DNA from: a bacterium
GTDB taxonomy: Bacteria; Armatimonadota; UBA5829
Direction: 5' to 3'
Length of the DNA stretch: 64,000 nucleotides
NCBI GenBank assembly: GCA_021372295.1
Contig: JAJFUS010000005.1
Span: 86,759-150,758 of the forward strand
Of this stretch, positions 43,370 through 51,833 are shown piece after piece. A model generated the notes under the pieces. That model saw nothing but the letters and a program-made list of their open reading frames with translations. It did not search any database and was not told where the DNA came from. How positions within the stretch are numbered: position 1 is the stretch's first letter; each line of letters opens with the position of its first letter. Made by a program: the position numbers and the translations under genes.

Positions 43370-44227
43370 ATGAACTATACAAGCGAAGAAGCAAATATTC
43401 TCGTTCAGGCGCTGCCGTATATTCAACGATATGCCGGAAAGATCATCGTGATTAAATACGGCGGCAATGCCATGATCGACGATGATCTCAAAATCGGTGT
43501 GTGCAGGGATGTCGTGCTGATGCATTACGTGGGCATGAAGCCGATTCTTGTGCACGGCGGCGGGCCTGAGATCAGTGCGGTGATGCAGAAGCTGGGCAAA
43601 GAGCCTGAGTTTGTGGACGGCAGACGCGTGACCGACGCAGAAACGATGGAGATTGTCGAGATGGTGCTTGCGGGCAAGACCAATAAGGGCATAGTATCGA
43701 TCATTAACAATCTTGGTGGTCGGGCTGTCGGATTATCCGGTAAGGACGCCAATCTGATTGTCGCGGAAAAGGCCGATGGTGATGTCGATCTGGGGTTCGT
43801 TGGGCAGGTGGCGAAGGTCAACCCGATGATCCTTACCGATCTTTTGGAGCACAATTATATTCCTGTGGTTTCGTCAGTAGCGATCGGGCCTAATGGGGAG
43901 AGTTTTAACGTCAACGCCGATCATATCGCCGGAGAAATAGCGGCCGAGGTCGGCGCAGCCAAGCTCATGATGATGACCGACGTGCCGGGGATATACTCCG
44001 ACTTTGCGGACAAATCCACGTTCATATCCGAGTTGAAGGTGGCTGACGCGAAGCGGATGATTCGGTCGAAGCAGATAGGTAGGGGTATGATCCCGAAGGT
44101 AGAGGCTTGCATGACGGCTCTGGCGGGTGACGTCGAGCGCACGCACATCATCGACGGCACCATGTCTCACTCGCTTCTGATGGAGATTTTTACCGATACA
44201 GGGATCGGCACGATGATTGTGCCTTAG
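43370..44227 (+). CDS. argB: Acetylglutamate kinase
   Basis: Second step of arginine synthesis: phosphorylates N-acetylglutamate with ATP. The start at 43370 follows AGGGG with correct spacing; the ATG at 43355 is part of the terminator tail region. 285 residues, normal. Seen: KIIVIKYGGNAMIDDDLK (nucleotide loop), LVHGGGPEISAVMQKLGK (substrate), GLSGKDANLIVAEKADG, and GMIPKVEACMTALAGDVERTHIIDG. First structural gene of the cluster argB-argD-argF-argG-argH; argC and argJ/argA are not here. Confidence 0.97.
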   Translation: MNYTSEEANILVQALPYIQRYAGKIIVIKYGGNAMIDDDLKIGVCRDVVLMHYVGMKPILVHGGGPEISAVMQKLGKEPEFVDGRRVTDAETMEIVEMVLAGKTNKGIVSIINNLGGRAVGLSGKDANLIVAEKADGDVDLGFVGQVAKVNPMILTDLLEHNYIPVVSSVAIGPNGESFNVNADHIAGEIAAEVGAAKLMMMTDVPGIYSDFADKSTFISELKVADAKRMIRSKQIGRGMIPKVEACMTALAGDVERTHIIDGTMSHSLLMEIFTDTGIGTMIVP

Positions 44228-44266
44228 AAAAATAGAAAGCGAATAGCCTGGAAAGGAATCGCGGCC

Positions 44267-44297
44267 AGTCATTCCGAGCACAGCGAGGAATCATGCC
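44267..44297. repeat. REP-like intergenic fragment
   Basis: CAGTCATTCCGAGCACAGCG followed by AGGAATCATGCC resembles the widespread GTCATTCCGAGC..GCGAGGAATC intergenic repeat. It lies between argB and argD. Confidence 0.4.
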
Positions 44298-44358
44298 AAT
44301 GGTGGAATGGCGTATCATTGGCTTTCGTGAAATGGCAAGAACTGAGAGAAGGTAATCG

Positions 44359-45561
44359 ATGAAAACACAACAATTAGTATCCAGCGCCGAAACAATCGCG
44401 CTGTACGATCAATACGTAATGATGACTTACGGCAAGCAGCCTGTCGTGCTGGTTCGGGGCGAGGGATGCTTGGCCTACGATGCCGAGGGCAAGGAATATC
44501 TCGATCTTGTTGCGGGGATAGCAGTAAACGGCCTGGGGCACTGCCCGCCGAAAGTGGTCGAGGCCATTCGCAAGCAGGCCGGGATCCTCATGCACACAAG
44601 CAATCTGTATTATGTGCCTGGCCAAGCGCAACTAGCCAAGCTTCTGTGCGAAATATCGGGGATGAGCAAGGCGTTCTTCTGCAACTCCGGTGCGGAGGCA
44701 AACGAAGCCGCTATGAAACTCGTCAAAAAGGCGGCGAAAGTGTCGGGTCACCCAGAAAAGTGCGAGATAGTGACGGCATTGAAGTCGTTTCACGGTCGAA
44801 CTCTTGCGGCCATCACTGCAACGGGTCAGCCTAAATACCAGAAATCGTTCACTCCGTTGGTTCCCGGCTACAAATATATACCCTATAATGATATGGAAGC
44901 GCTCAAGGATGCAGTGGACGAGCAGACCTGCGCCATCATGATGGAACCTGTGCAAGGCGAAAGTGGAGTGCATCCGGGGACGGTCGAGTTTATGCAGACC
45001 GCTCGCGAGCTTTGCGACAAGTATGGCGCGGCACTCATTTTCGACGAAGTGCAGACCGGCCTTGGGCGAACGGGCAAAATGTTCGGGTTCCAGCAATTCG
45101 GGGTCGTCCCGGATGTGATGACCCTTGCGAAGACTCTCGGAGGCGGGTTCCCGATTGGGGCGTGCCTTGCGCGAGACAATTGGGCGGATGTATTCGAGCC
45201 GGGCGATCACGCGGCTACGTTTGGCGGGAATCCTCTCGCATGTGCGGCGGCCATAGCGGCGGTTACTGAGATTCGAGACGGCGGATGGGTCGAAAACGCG
45301 GATAAAGTGGGGGCGTATTTCAGGGAGCGGCTTGCCGATCTGCCTGGCGTGACCCAAGTCCGCGGACTTGGGCTGATGATTGCAGTCGATTTTGCCCAGC
45401 CGATTGCGAAGACTCTCGTAGCCAAGGCTCTCGAAGCCGGGCTGATTATTAATGCGACGAGCGATAATACGCTGAGGTTCGTGCCACCGCTTATTCTTAC
45501 GAAAGAACTGGTGGATCGAGCTGTTGGCGCTATCGCGGGAATTTTGAATTCTGAATTTTGA
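44359..45561 (+). CDS. argD: Acetylornithine aminotransferase
   Basis: PLP enzyme making N-acetylornithine. 400 residues. Signatures: YDAEGKEYLDLVAGIAVNGLGH, FCNSGAEANEAAMKLVKKA, FHGRTLAAITATGQPKYQ, LIFDEVQTGLGRTGKM with the PLP-contact Asp, and the PLP lysine in MTLAKTLGGGFPIGA. AAGGTAA lies before the ATG. The native C-terminus runs into a 2 x 14 base repeat (AATTTTGAATTCTG), and the stop is provided by it. It could also act in lysine synthesis (succinyl-DAP), as known for E. coli ArgD. Confidence 0.95.
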   Translation: MKTQQLVSSAETIALYDQYVMMTYGKQPVVLVRGEGCLAYDAEGKEYLDLVAGIAVNGLGHCPPKVVEAIRKQAGILMHTSNLYYVPGQAQLAKLLCEISGMSKAFFCNSGAEANEAAMKLVKKAAKVSGHPEKCEIVTALKSFHGRTLAAITATGQPKYQKSFTPLVPGYKYIPYNDMEALKDAVDEQTCAIMMEPVQGESGVHPGTVEFMQTARELCDKYGAALIFDEVQTGLGRTGKMFGFQQFGVVPDVMTLAKTLGGGFPIGACLARDNWADVFEPGDHAATFGGNPLACAAAIAAVTEIRDGGWVENADKVGAYFRERLADLPGVTQVRGLGLMIAVDFAQPIAKTLVAKALEAGLIINATSDNTLRFVPPLILTKELVDRAVGAIAGILNSEF

Positions 45562-45570
45562 ATTCTGAGT
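45541..45570. repeat. 14-bp tandem repeat at the argD end
   Basis: Two copies of AATTTTGAATTCTG, containing the argD stop. A related fragment (AATTCTGAATTTTGAG) occurs at 54541-54556 between the MacB-type permease and ATPase genes. Confidence 0.55.
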
Positions 45571-45653
45571 TATGGTATATCAGAGCGATCACTGAGTCTG
45601 AGCTCTCTGCTCTCCACTCTCCGCTCTCAGCTATCTTAAGAGGAGATTAAAAC

Positions 45654-47069
45654 ATGTGGCAACGATTTACCGACCACGCTAAGCGGGTCATTTTCTCGGC
45701 TCAGGAAGAAGCCGGCAAGTTTGGGGACAATAACGTTTCCATCGAGCACGTGCTGCTGGGGCTTACAAGAGATCGCGGGTGCGGCGCGGCTCAGGCGCTG
45801 ATTTCGATGGGTGTGGACTTGAAAGAGCTTCGCGCCGATCTGGAGCAGAATACCGCCAGAGGGTCGGGTAAGCTCGGTGGAGATATGCAGCTTACGCCTC
45901 GGGCCAAGCGCGCAATCGACTACGCCTATGAGGAAGCCAGTGATTTGCAGGCCGACAAACTCTGCTCGGAACATCTGCTTTTGGGCGTAATTCGCCAAAA
46001 AGAAGGCCTGGCCGCTCGGACTCTCGCTAAGTTTGGGGTCGATCTGGATGCCGCGAGGCAGGCGGTTCGTGAGCAGCAGAGCGGCAAGTTGTTTGACGGA
46101 GTCGTATTCAAGAGCGAAGAAAGGCCTGAGGCGGCTGTCGAGCTGCGTGGAAAGAGCCTGCTCGACATCGCTCAGCTCAGCCGGGCGGAGATCGATGTCA
46201 TATTCGATATGACGCGCAAGCTCAAGGATGGAGTGATTCCTCCGTCAAGACAGCGCAGGATTCTCGCGGGCAAGACTCTGGCAATGATATTTGAGAAGCC
46301 GTCGCTGCGGACCCGGGTATCGTTCGAGACGGGCATATTCCAGCTCGGCGGGCACGGTATATACTTGGGGCCGAATGACATTGCCCTGGGCAAGCGCGAG
46401 AGCGTCGCTGACGTGGCGCGAACAATCGGCCGCATGTGCGACATCGTGATGGCTCGAGTCTTCGAACATGAGAAAGTGACCGGCCTGGCAGAATACGCCG
46501 GGGTTCCGGTGATCAATGCGCTGTCCGACCTTGAGCACCCGTGTCAGGCTTTAGCCGACTTTTACACGATTATTGAGCATAAGGGCAAGCTCGAAGGGCT
46601 TAAACTGGCGTTTATCGGCGACGGAAATAACGTTGCGCATTCGCTTATGCTACTTGCGGCTAAAGTTGGAATGAACTTTGCCATTGGTTGCCCGAAAGAC
46701 TATGAGCCTGACGAAAACGTCACGGCGAAGGCTCGCGAGTTCGCCAAAGAGACCGGCGCGACAATCGAGATTACAAACGATCCGATTGAGGCGGTGAAGG
46801 GCGCGGATGTGGTTTACACGGACGTATGGGCGAGCATGGGCCAGGAGGCCGAAGCTGAGGAGCGCGCGAAGACATTCGCCGATTTCCAGGTGAACAGTGA
46901 TCTTATGAGTCATGCCAAGCCCGACGCGATATTTGAGCACTGCCTGCCTGCGCATCGTGGATCGGAAGTCACTGACGAAGTGATCGACAGCAAGCAGAGC
47001 GTGGTCTTTGATGAAGCCGAGAACCGATTGCACGCGCAGAAAGCCGTGATGGTTCTGCTGGCGGGTTGA
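45654..47069 (+). CDS. argF: ClpC-type N domain fused to ornithine carbamoyltransferase
   Basis: Ornithine carbamoyltransferase (ornithine plus carbamoyl phosphate to citrulline) with an unusual N-terminus. 471 residues, about 160 more than normal. Residues 3-143 are a two-repeat Clp N domain (WQRFTDHAKRVIFSAQEEAG; EHVLLGLTRD; LTPRAKRAIDYAYEEA; EHLLLGVIRQ). The catalytic part begins near 163 and is complete: KPSLRTR (216-221, carbamoyl phosphate), EHPCQALADF (HPCQ 295-298), EHCLPAHRG (Cys430). The frame is uninterrupted, and the only strong ribosome site (AAGAGGAG) precedes the Clp part, so this is a true fusion. Thr6, Glu31, Thr81 and Glu106 match the residues that in Bacillus ClpC bind phosphoarginine (from memory). 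Confidence 0.93.
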   Translation: MWQRFTDHAKRVIFSAQEEAGKFGDNNVSIEHVLLGLTRDRGCGAAQALISMGVDLKELRADLEQNTARGSGKLGGDMQLTPRAKRAIDYAYEEASDLQADKLCSEHLLLGVIRQKEGLAARTLAKFGVDLDAARQAVREQQSGKLFDGVVFKSEERPEAAVELRGKSLLDIAQLSRAEIDVIFDMTRKLKDGVIPPSRQRRILAGKTLAMIFEKPSLRTRVSFETGIFQLGGHGIYLGPNDIALGKRESVADVARTIGRMCDIVMARVFEHEKVTGLAEYAGVPVINALSDLEHPCQALADFYTIIEHKGKLEGLKLAFIGDGNNVAHSLMLLAAKVGMNFAIGCPKDYEPDENVTAKAREFAKETGATIEITNDPIEAVKGADVVYTDVWASMGQEAEAEERAKTFADFQVNSDLMSHAKPDAIFEHCLPAHRGSEVTDEVIDSKQSVVFDEAENRLHAQKAVMVLLAG

Positions 47070-47093
47070 GTTTGAGAGTGGAGGATTAGTAGA

Positions 47094-48281
47094 ATGTCAA
47101 AAACAGTAGTTCTAGTTTATTCAGGCGGGCTTGACACGTCCGTTTGTATCCCGATGATGCGCGAAGATTATGGTTTCGACCATGTAGTGACGGTGACGGT
47201 GGACGTGGGTCTGCCCGCCGCCGAAATCAAGCAAGCTGAGGAAAAGGCCAAGATGCTCGGCACCGAGCACTATACAATCGACGCCAGGCAGGAATTCGTG
47301 GACGAATACATCTTCCCCGCGATCAAGGCCAACGGCGATTACCAAGGTTATCCGATTTCTACGTCAATCGCGAGGCCGCTTATCTCGCTGAAGGCGGTCG
47401 AGATCGCAAAAAAGGTTAAAGGCGATGCATTCTGCCACGGCTGCACGGGCAAGGGCAACGACCAGTTCCGCATCGAGTTCGTGATGCGCGCGCTTATGCC
47501 CGACATGCCTATCATCGCCCCGATGCGCGAGCACACGATGACCCGCACATGGGAGATCGAATATGCAGAGAAGAAGGGCATACCTATCGGGCAGAGCAAG
47601 GACAAGATCTGGTCTATTGACGAGAACCTGTGGGGTCGCTCGATTGAGGGCGGTCACCTGGAGGAGCCTGATTACGCTCCGCCGGAAGAGATTTTCCATT
47701 GGACAAAGAACCCAGTCGATGCGCCAAACACTCCGACTGAGATCACTCTCACTTTCGATAATGGCGTGCCAGTGGCGCTTAATGGCCAGAAGATGAACTC
47801 TCTCGACCTGGTTCTGAAAGTGCATGAGATCGCCGGAACCAACGGCGTGGGCCGCGTGGACATTATGGAGGATCGAATCATCGGCCTCAAGGTCCGCGAA
47901 AACTACGAGTGCCCGGCTGCCCGCGTGATAATCCCGGCGCATAAGGCTTTGGAAGACTTGGTCTGCACGGCTGAGGAGCGCGCGTTCAAGATGCTGGTCG
48001 ACCAGCAGTGGGGCAAGCTGGCCTACGAGGGTCTGTGGTACGATCCGTTCAAGGACGACCTTGAGGCGTTCATCAACCGGATTCAGACCAGGGTCACCGG
48101 CGACGTCAAACTGCGGCTTTTCAAGGGGAGCTGCACTGTGATCGGCCGGGCGAGCAAGTACGCGCTCTACAACGAAGACCTGGCGTCGTTCGACTCCAAG
48201 ACGTTCGACCAGAGCGAGGCTGTAGGGATTGTGAAGACTCACGGCATGCAGGCGAGGATGTACCGGACGGTGAAAGACTAG
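47094..48281 (+). CDS. argG: Argininosuccinate synthase
   Basis: Joins citrulline and aspartate using ATP. 395 residues, normal. Signatures: VVLVYSGGLDTSVCIPMM (PP-loop), AFCHGCTGKGNDQFRIE (substrate loop), and SIDENLWGRSIEGGHLEEP. GGAGG lies 9 or so bases before the ATG. 24 bases separate it from argF, and a GNAT gene remnant follows at 5 bases. Confidence 0.97.
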   Translation: MSKTVVLVYSGGLDTSVCIPMMREDYGFDHVVTVTVDVGLPAAEIKQAEEKAKMLGTEHYTIDARQEFVDEYIFPAIKANGDYQGYPISTSIARPLISLKAVEIAKKVKGDAFCHGCTGKGNDQFRIEFVMRALMPDMPIIAPMREHTMTRTWEIEYAEKKGIPIGQSKDKIWSIDENLWGRSIEGGHLEEPDYAPPEEIFHWTKNPVDAPNTPTEITLTFDNGVPVALNGQKMNSLDLVLKVHEIAGTNGVGRVDIMEDRIIGLKVRENYECPAARVIIPAHKALEDLVCTAEERAFKMLVDQQWGKLAYEGLWYDPFKDDLEAFINRIQTRVTGDVKLRLFKGSCTVIGRASKYALYNEDLASFDSKTFDQSEAVGIVKTHGMQARMYRTVKD

Positions 48282-48286
48282 CTAGC

Positions 48287-48737
48287 ATGGAAGATTTAAT
48301 CGTTAGGCGCTATGAGCCTGAGGACAAGGATCAAGTCGTTGAGCTTTGGAGGCAGTGCAGCCTCATAGTGCCTCAAAATGACCCGAAACGTGATATCGAG
48401 CTCAAGATACGTCTCCAGCCGGAGCTGTTACTTGTCGGCGAGATCAATGGCCGTGTGATCGCCACTGTAATGGTCGGCTACGATGGTCATCGTGGGTGGA
48501 TCGACTACCTGGCCGTTTCACCCAGCCTGCGGCGCCGCGGAATAGGGACGGGCCATTATGAAAGCTGCGGAGGAGCGACTCAGAGCGCTGGGCTGTCCTA
48601 AGATAAACCTGCAGGTGCGAAACTCGAACAAGGGAGTAATCGCCTTTTATGAGCGAATCGGCTTTAAAGTCGATGATGTGATAAGCATGGGAATGCGGCT
48701 TTGGGAACACATTCGTGAAGCTCAGGAGACTGTATAA
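48287..48737 (+). pseudogene. GNAT acetyltransferase with single-base frameshift
   Basis: The first frame gives a YpeA-like GNAT start (VRRYEPEDKDQVVELWRQCS ... LAVSPSLRRRGIG); it then runs out of frame and stops at 48601. The C-terminal half (IMKAAEERLRALGCPKINLQ, VRNSNKGVIAFYERIGFKV, DDVISMGMRL) continues in another frame to a TAA at 48735-48737 that overlaps the argH ATG. The total length 451 = 3 x 150 + 1, so one base is extra, most simply in the GGG at 48550-48552. It may be a recent mutation, a sequencing error or programmed shifting. The intact protein would be about 149 residues. Confidence 0.75.
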
Positions 48738-50389
48738 TGACAAAAAAACTCTGGGGCGGAAGATTTTCAAAATCAACGGATAAGGCCGTGGAGGCATTCA
48801 CGGAGTCTATCTCGTTCGACTGCCGGTTGATCGAGCATGACATCCGCGGCAGCATCGCGCATGCGAAGATGCTCGGCAAATGCGGGATTATCCCCGAAGA
48901 TGACGCCAAAAAAATCGTAAGCGGGCTGCAGTTCATACTCGATGACGCGCTTTCGGGCAAAATCGTCTTCGATCCCAGTGCGGAAGACGTACACATGAAC
49001 GTTGAGAAGCTCTTATTCGAGCGAATTAGGGAGAGCGCGGGCAAGCTCCACACCGCTCGCAGCCGGAACGACCAGGTCTGCACGGATATTCGCCTGTTCC
49101 TCAAGGACGAGATCAAACGGATCGTCGGGCTGATTGTGGAGTTGCAGAGGGTGATTGTCGACCAGGCCCAGGCTAACGCCGAAGCGATCCTGCCGGGGTA
49201 TACGCACATGCAGCACGCGCAGCCGGTGCTGCTGGGTCATCACATGATGGCATGGTTCTGGATGATCGAGCGAGACAAAGCTCGCATGCTCGACTGTCTG
49301 AAGCGCGTCGATGTGCTGCCGCTCGGCTCGGGCGCTCTTGCTGGGACGACTTTTCCCATAGACCGGCAGATGGTCGCCGATGCGCTCGGGTTTACGGCCG
49401 TATCGGATAACAGCATGGACTCCGTTGCGGACAGAGATTTTATCTCCGAGTTCCTCGCGGCTGCGGCGATTTTGATGACGCATCTCTCGCGGTTTAGCGA
49501 AGAAATCATTATTTGGAATACGTCCGAGTTTAGGTTCATCGAGCTGGACGATTCGGTGACAACCGGCTCGTCGATCATGCCGCAGAAGAAGAACCCAGAT
49601 GTGGCCGAACTGGTGCGCGGCAAGAGCGCGAGGGTTATTGGCGACTTAATGAGCCTGCTGACACTACAGAAGGGACTGCCTCTGGCTTATAATCGAGATT
49701 TGCAGGAAGACAAAGAGCCGTTATTTGACGCCGTCGATGCCGTGCAGGGGTCGCTTGTGTGTTTTGCGCTGATGGTGAAGACCGCTAAATTCAACCTCGA
49801 ACGCATGCACTCGGCTGCAGGTGAAGCTTATTCGACCGCGACCGACCTCGCAGACCACCTGGTGCGGCGGGGGGTGCCGTTCAGAACCGCGCATGAGCAG
49901 GTTGGGTCGCTCGTGGCATATTGCGTGGAACAAAACAAAGAGCTTTTCGATCTCACGATAGCCGAAATAAAACAATTCGCGCCCGATGCGGCTGAAGATG
50001 TGGCGGCGGCGCTGACGGTGGAAGCGAGTGTCGCTGCCAGAAGCGCTGACGGAGGGACGGCGCTTTCCCAGGTCAATCGGCAGATCGAAAAGGCCCGTGC
50101 GATTCTTACTTGTGCGTTTTCATCTGAGGGTTTCACCCTCAGACTACCAAAAGGGGCTCCGCCCCTTAACCCCACCAGGAGCCGAGTGTCCCCTGGACCC
50201 CCGTTCCGAAGTTTGGTTCCCCCAAACGGAGGAACCAAACTTCGAGTCAGAAGGTCGAGGAAACCTGGTTTCCTTGCAGAGTCCAGAGACAGAGTCTCTG
50301 TAAATCAAAATACACAAGACTCAGTTGCCAGCCGAACATTTTACGAAAAAACCAGAAACATTTGTAGCTCTCGAGCGTCATGTATATGA
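48737..50389 (+). CDS. argH: Argininosuccinate lyase with repeat-derived C-terminal extension
   Basis: Last arginine step: cleaves argininosuccinate to arginine and fumarate. The ATG overlaps the GNAT stop (TAATG). Catalytic signature GSSIMPQKKNPDVAELVRGK; also KLHTARSRNDQVCTD and LPGYTHMQHAQPVLLGHH. Normal length is about 460 residues, and the enzyme ends near VNRQIEKARAIL. The frame then reads on through repeat copy H for another ~90 residues of low-complexity sequence (SSEGFTLRLPKGAPPL onwards) to a stop at 50387-50389. The extension is probably dispensable or disordered; the stop is two bases before the next ATG. Confidence 0.95.
   Translation: MTKKLWGGRFSKSTDKAVEAFTESISFDCRLIEHDIRGSIAHAKMLGKCGIIPEDDAKKIVSGLQFILDDALSGKIVFDPSAEDVHMNVEKLLFERIRESAGKLHTARSRNDQVCTDIRLFLKDEIKRIVGLIVELQRVIVDQAQANAEAILPGYTHMQHAQPVLLGHHMMAWFWMIERDKARMLDCLKRVDVLPLGSGALAGTTFPIDRQMVADALGFTAVSDNSMDSVADRDFISEFLAAAAILMTHLSRFSEEIIIWNTSEFRFIELDDSVTTGSSIMPQKKNPDVAELVRGKSARVIGDLMSLLTLQKGLPLAYNRDLQEDKEPLFDAVDAVQGSLVCFALMVKTAKFNLERMHSAAGEAYSTATDLADHLVRRGVPFRTAHEQVGSLVAYCVEQNKELFDLTIAEIKQFAPDAAEDVAAALTVEASVAARSADGGTALSQVNRQIEKARAILTCAFSSEGFTLRLPKGAPPLNPTRSRVSPGPPFRSLVPPNGGTKLRVRRSRKPGFLAESRDRVSVNQNTQDSVASRTFYEKTRNICSSRASCI
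50121..50300 (+). repeat. Palindromic mobile-like element, copy H, inside the argH frame
   Basis: Starts CATCTGAGGGTTTCACCCTC and ends at CAGAGACAGAGTCTCTG; the outer ends are lost. The central hairpin has 14-bp arms CGAAGTTTGGTTCC (50207-50220) and GGAACCAAACTTCG (50231-50244) with a 10-base loop. The copy is read in frame by argH. Confidence 0.85.
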
Positions 50390-50390
50390 G

Positions 50391-51833
50391 ATGAGCTTGT
50401 ATTTACACCTACATTACGCAAAGAAATCCTCCGGACGCATTAGGATAACAGCTTTTTTGCTGGCGTTTGCTGTTGTGTTTGCATGCGGGGCTTGCCTGGG
50501 CGATGATGATGCGCTGAAGCTCTCGCTGGCGGATGCCGTAAACAAGGCTCTTGGAAGCAACGCCAATCTGCAAAGCGCCAGGAGTTCGCGGTCGAATTCG
50601 CTGTCGAGTCTGAAAATAGCCAGCCTCAGGACAAGCCTGGACTTGGGAACCACATCATTCGTCGAGCGCACTTCTTACGATAATAGCCGGTCGAGCCAGC
50701 TTTTCGGTACGGTCGGATACGAAAACTTGATGGGCACTCAAGCGTCTCTCAGTCTGACTCCTATGGCCACTGGGGACGACACAAACACGGTCTCGTTCGG
50801 GCTGACGCATCCTCTGGGAAAAGGCAGGGGTCTGCTTTCATCTAAGGCCGACTCGGTGCTGGGAGCGCGCAGTAGCGCATCCATTGAAGAAAAGCAGCTG
50901 TATCTCACCACTCAGTCGACCGTGCTTGGAGTGGTGGAAACTTATTACAGCGCGGTGCTCGCCCGCGAGCAGGTAATGGTGCAGGAGCAGGCGGTGGCCA
51001 TCGCCAAAGCGGCCGCTGACGGCGCGAAAAAGCGCGCGGCCGAGGGCTTGGTTGCCGAGATCGAGGCGTCAAGGGCAGAGATCAGAGTTGCTCAGACCGA
51101 AAACGAGCTTAACGTGCAGAAACAAAACGCCAATGCTGCTCTTGATTCGCTGATGATTGCAATCGGCTCTGGGGTCGGAGAAAAGCCCGAACTCATCGAG
51201 CCTATTCCGGAACCGGAGAGCCTCGGAGAAGTGCCGGGTTTGGCTGCGGCAATAGAAAACGCTCTTGCGAACCGCTCGGAACTGGCGGTATATGACACAA
51301 ACCTCTCCGAACAGGCGCGCGCGCTCGCCATTGCCAAAGACAATCTCAAACCGGGGTTGGATCTGGTGGCGAGTTTTAGTTCGTCGTCGGGCGATTCGGG
51401 GCTGCTGTCGCGCTCCATCTGGGACGCAGGCGATCTCACCGCGGGCTTGGAGTACACATTCCCTCTGGACAAGCGGGCGCTGACTGAAAAACAGCATGTT
51501 GCCGAAAACAATTTGGAAATTACACGCAAGATGCGAGTCTATAAAATGGAGCAGATCGCTCAGGAAGTGAGAATTGCATATCGCCAGTTGCAGACGGCCA
51601 AAACGACGGTTGAAATTTACGGCCAGAACATGGCGGTGGCTGAAGACAACTTGCACATGGCTCAAATACGAGTGGACGAAGGTATCAGCAGTAACCAGGA
51701 AGTGCTGGATGCCCAGGAAGCGCTGACGATAGTACAAAACTCGCTTATATCGGCAAAAGTTTCTCTCTATCTTGCTGGAGTGAACCTTAAAAGCGCCATG
51801 GGCGAAAATCTGACGACTATGGGGTTGAAATGA
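50391..51833 (+). CDS. TolC-family outer membrane efflux protein
   Basis: A 480-residue outer membrane channel for the following MacAB-type system. I start at 50391, where the product has a recognisable export signal (RITAFLLAFAVVFACGACLG); an ORF start at 50325 would add an odd N-terminus. OEP features: long Ala/Ser/Gln-rich coiled helices, EGLVAEIEASRAEIRVAQTENEL, DEGISSNQEVLDAQEALTIVQNSLISAK. The ribosome site is weak, perhaps because the element insertion changed the region. Its TGA overlaps the adaptor ATG (ATGA). Confidence 0.85.
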   Translation: MSLYLHLHYAKKSSGRIRITAFLLAFAVVFACGACLGDDDALKLSLADAVNKALGSNANLQSARSSRSNSLSSLKIASLRTSLDLGTTSFVERTSYDNSRSSQLFGTVGYENLMGTQASLSLTPMATGDDTNTVSFGLTHPLGKGRGLLSSKADSVLGARSSASIEEKQLYLTTQSTVLGVVETYYSAVLAREQVMVQEQAVAIAKAAADGAKKRAAEGLVAEIEASRAEIRVAQTENELNVQKQNANAALDSLMIAIGSGVGEKPELIEPIPEPESLGEVPGLAAAIENALANRSELAVYDTNLSEQARALAIAKDNLKPGLDLVASFSSSSGDSGLLSRSIWDAGDLTAGLEYTFPLDKRALTEKQHVAENNLEITRKMRVYKMEQIAQEVRIAYRQLQTAKTTVEIYGQNMAVAEDNLHMAQIRVDEGISSNQEVLDAQEALTIVQNSLISAKVSLYLAGVNLKSAMGENLTTMGLK

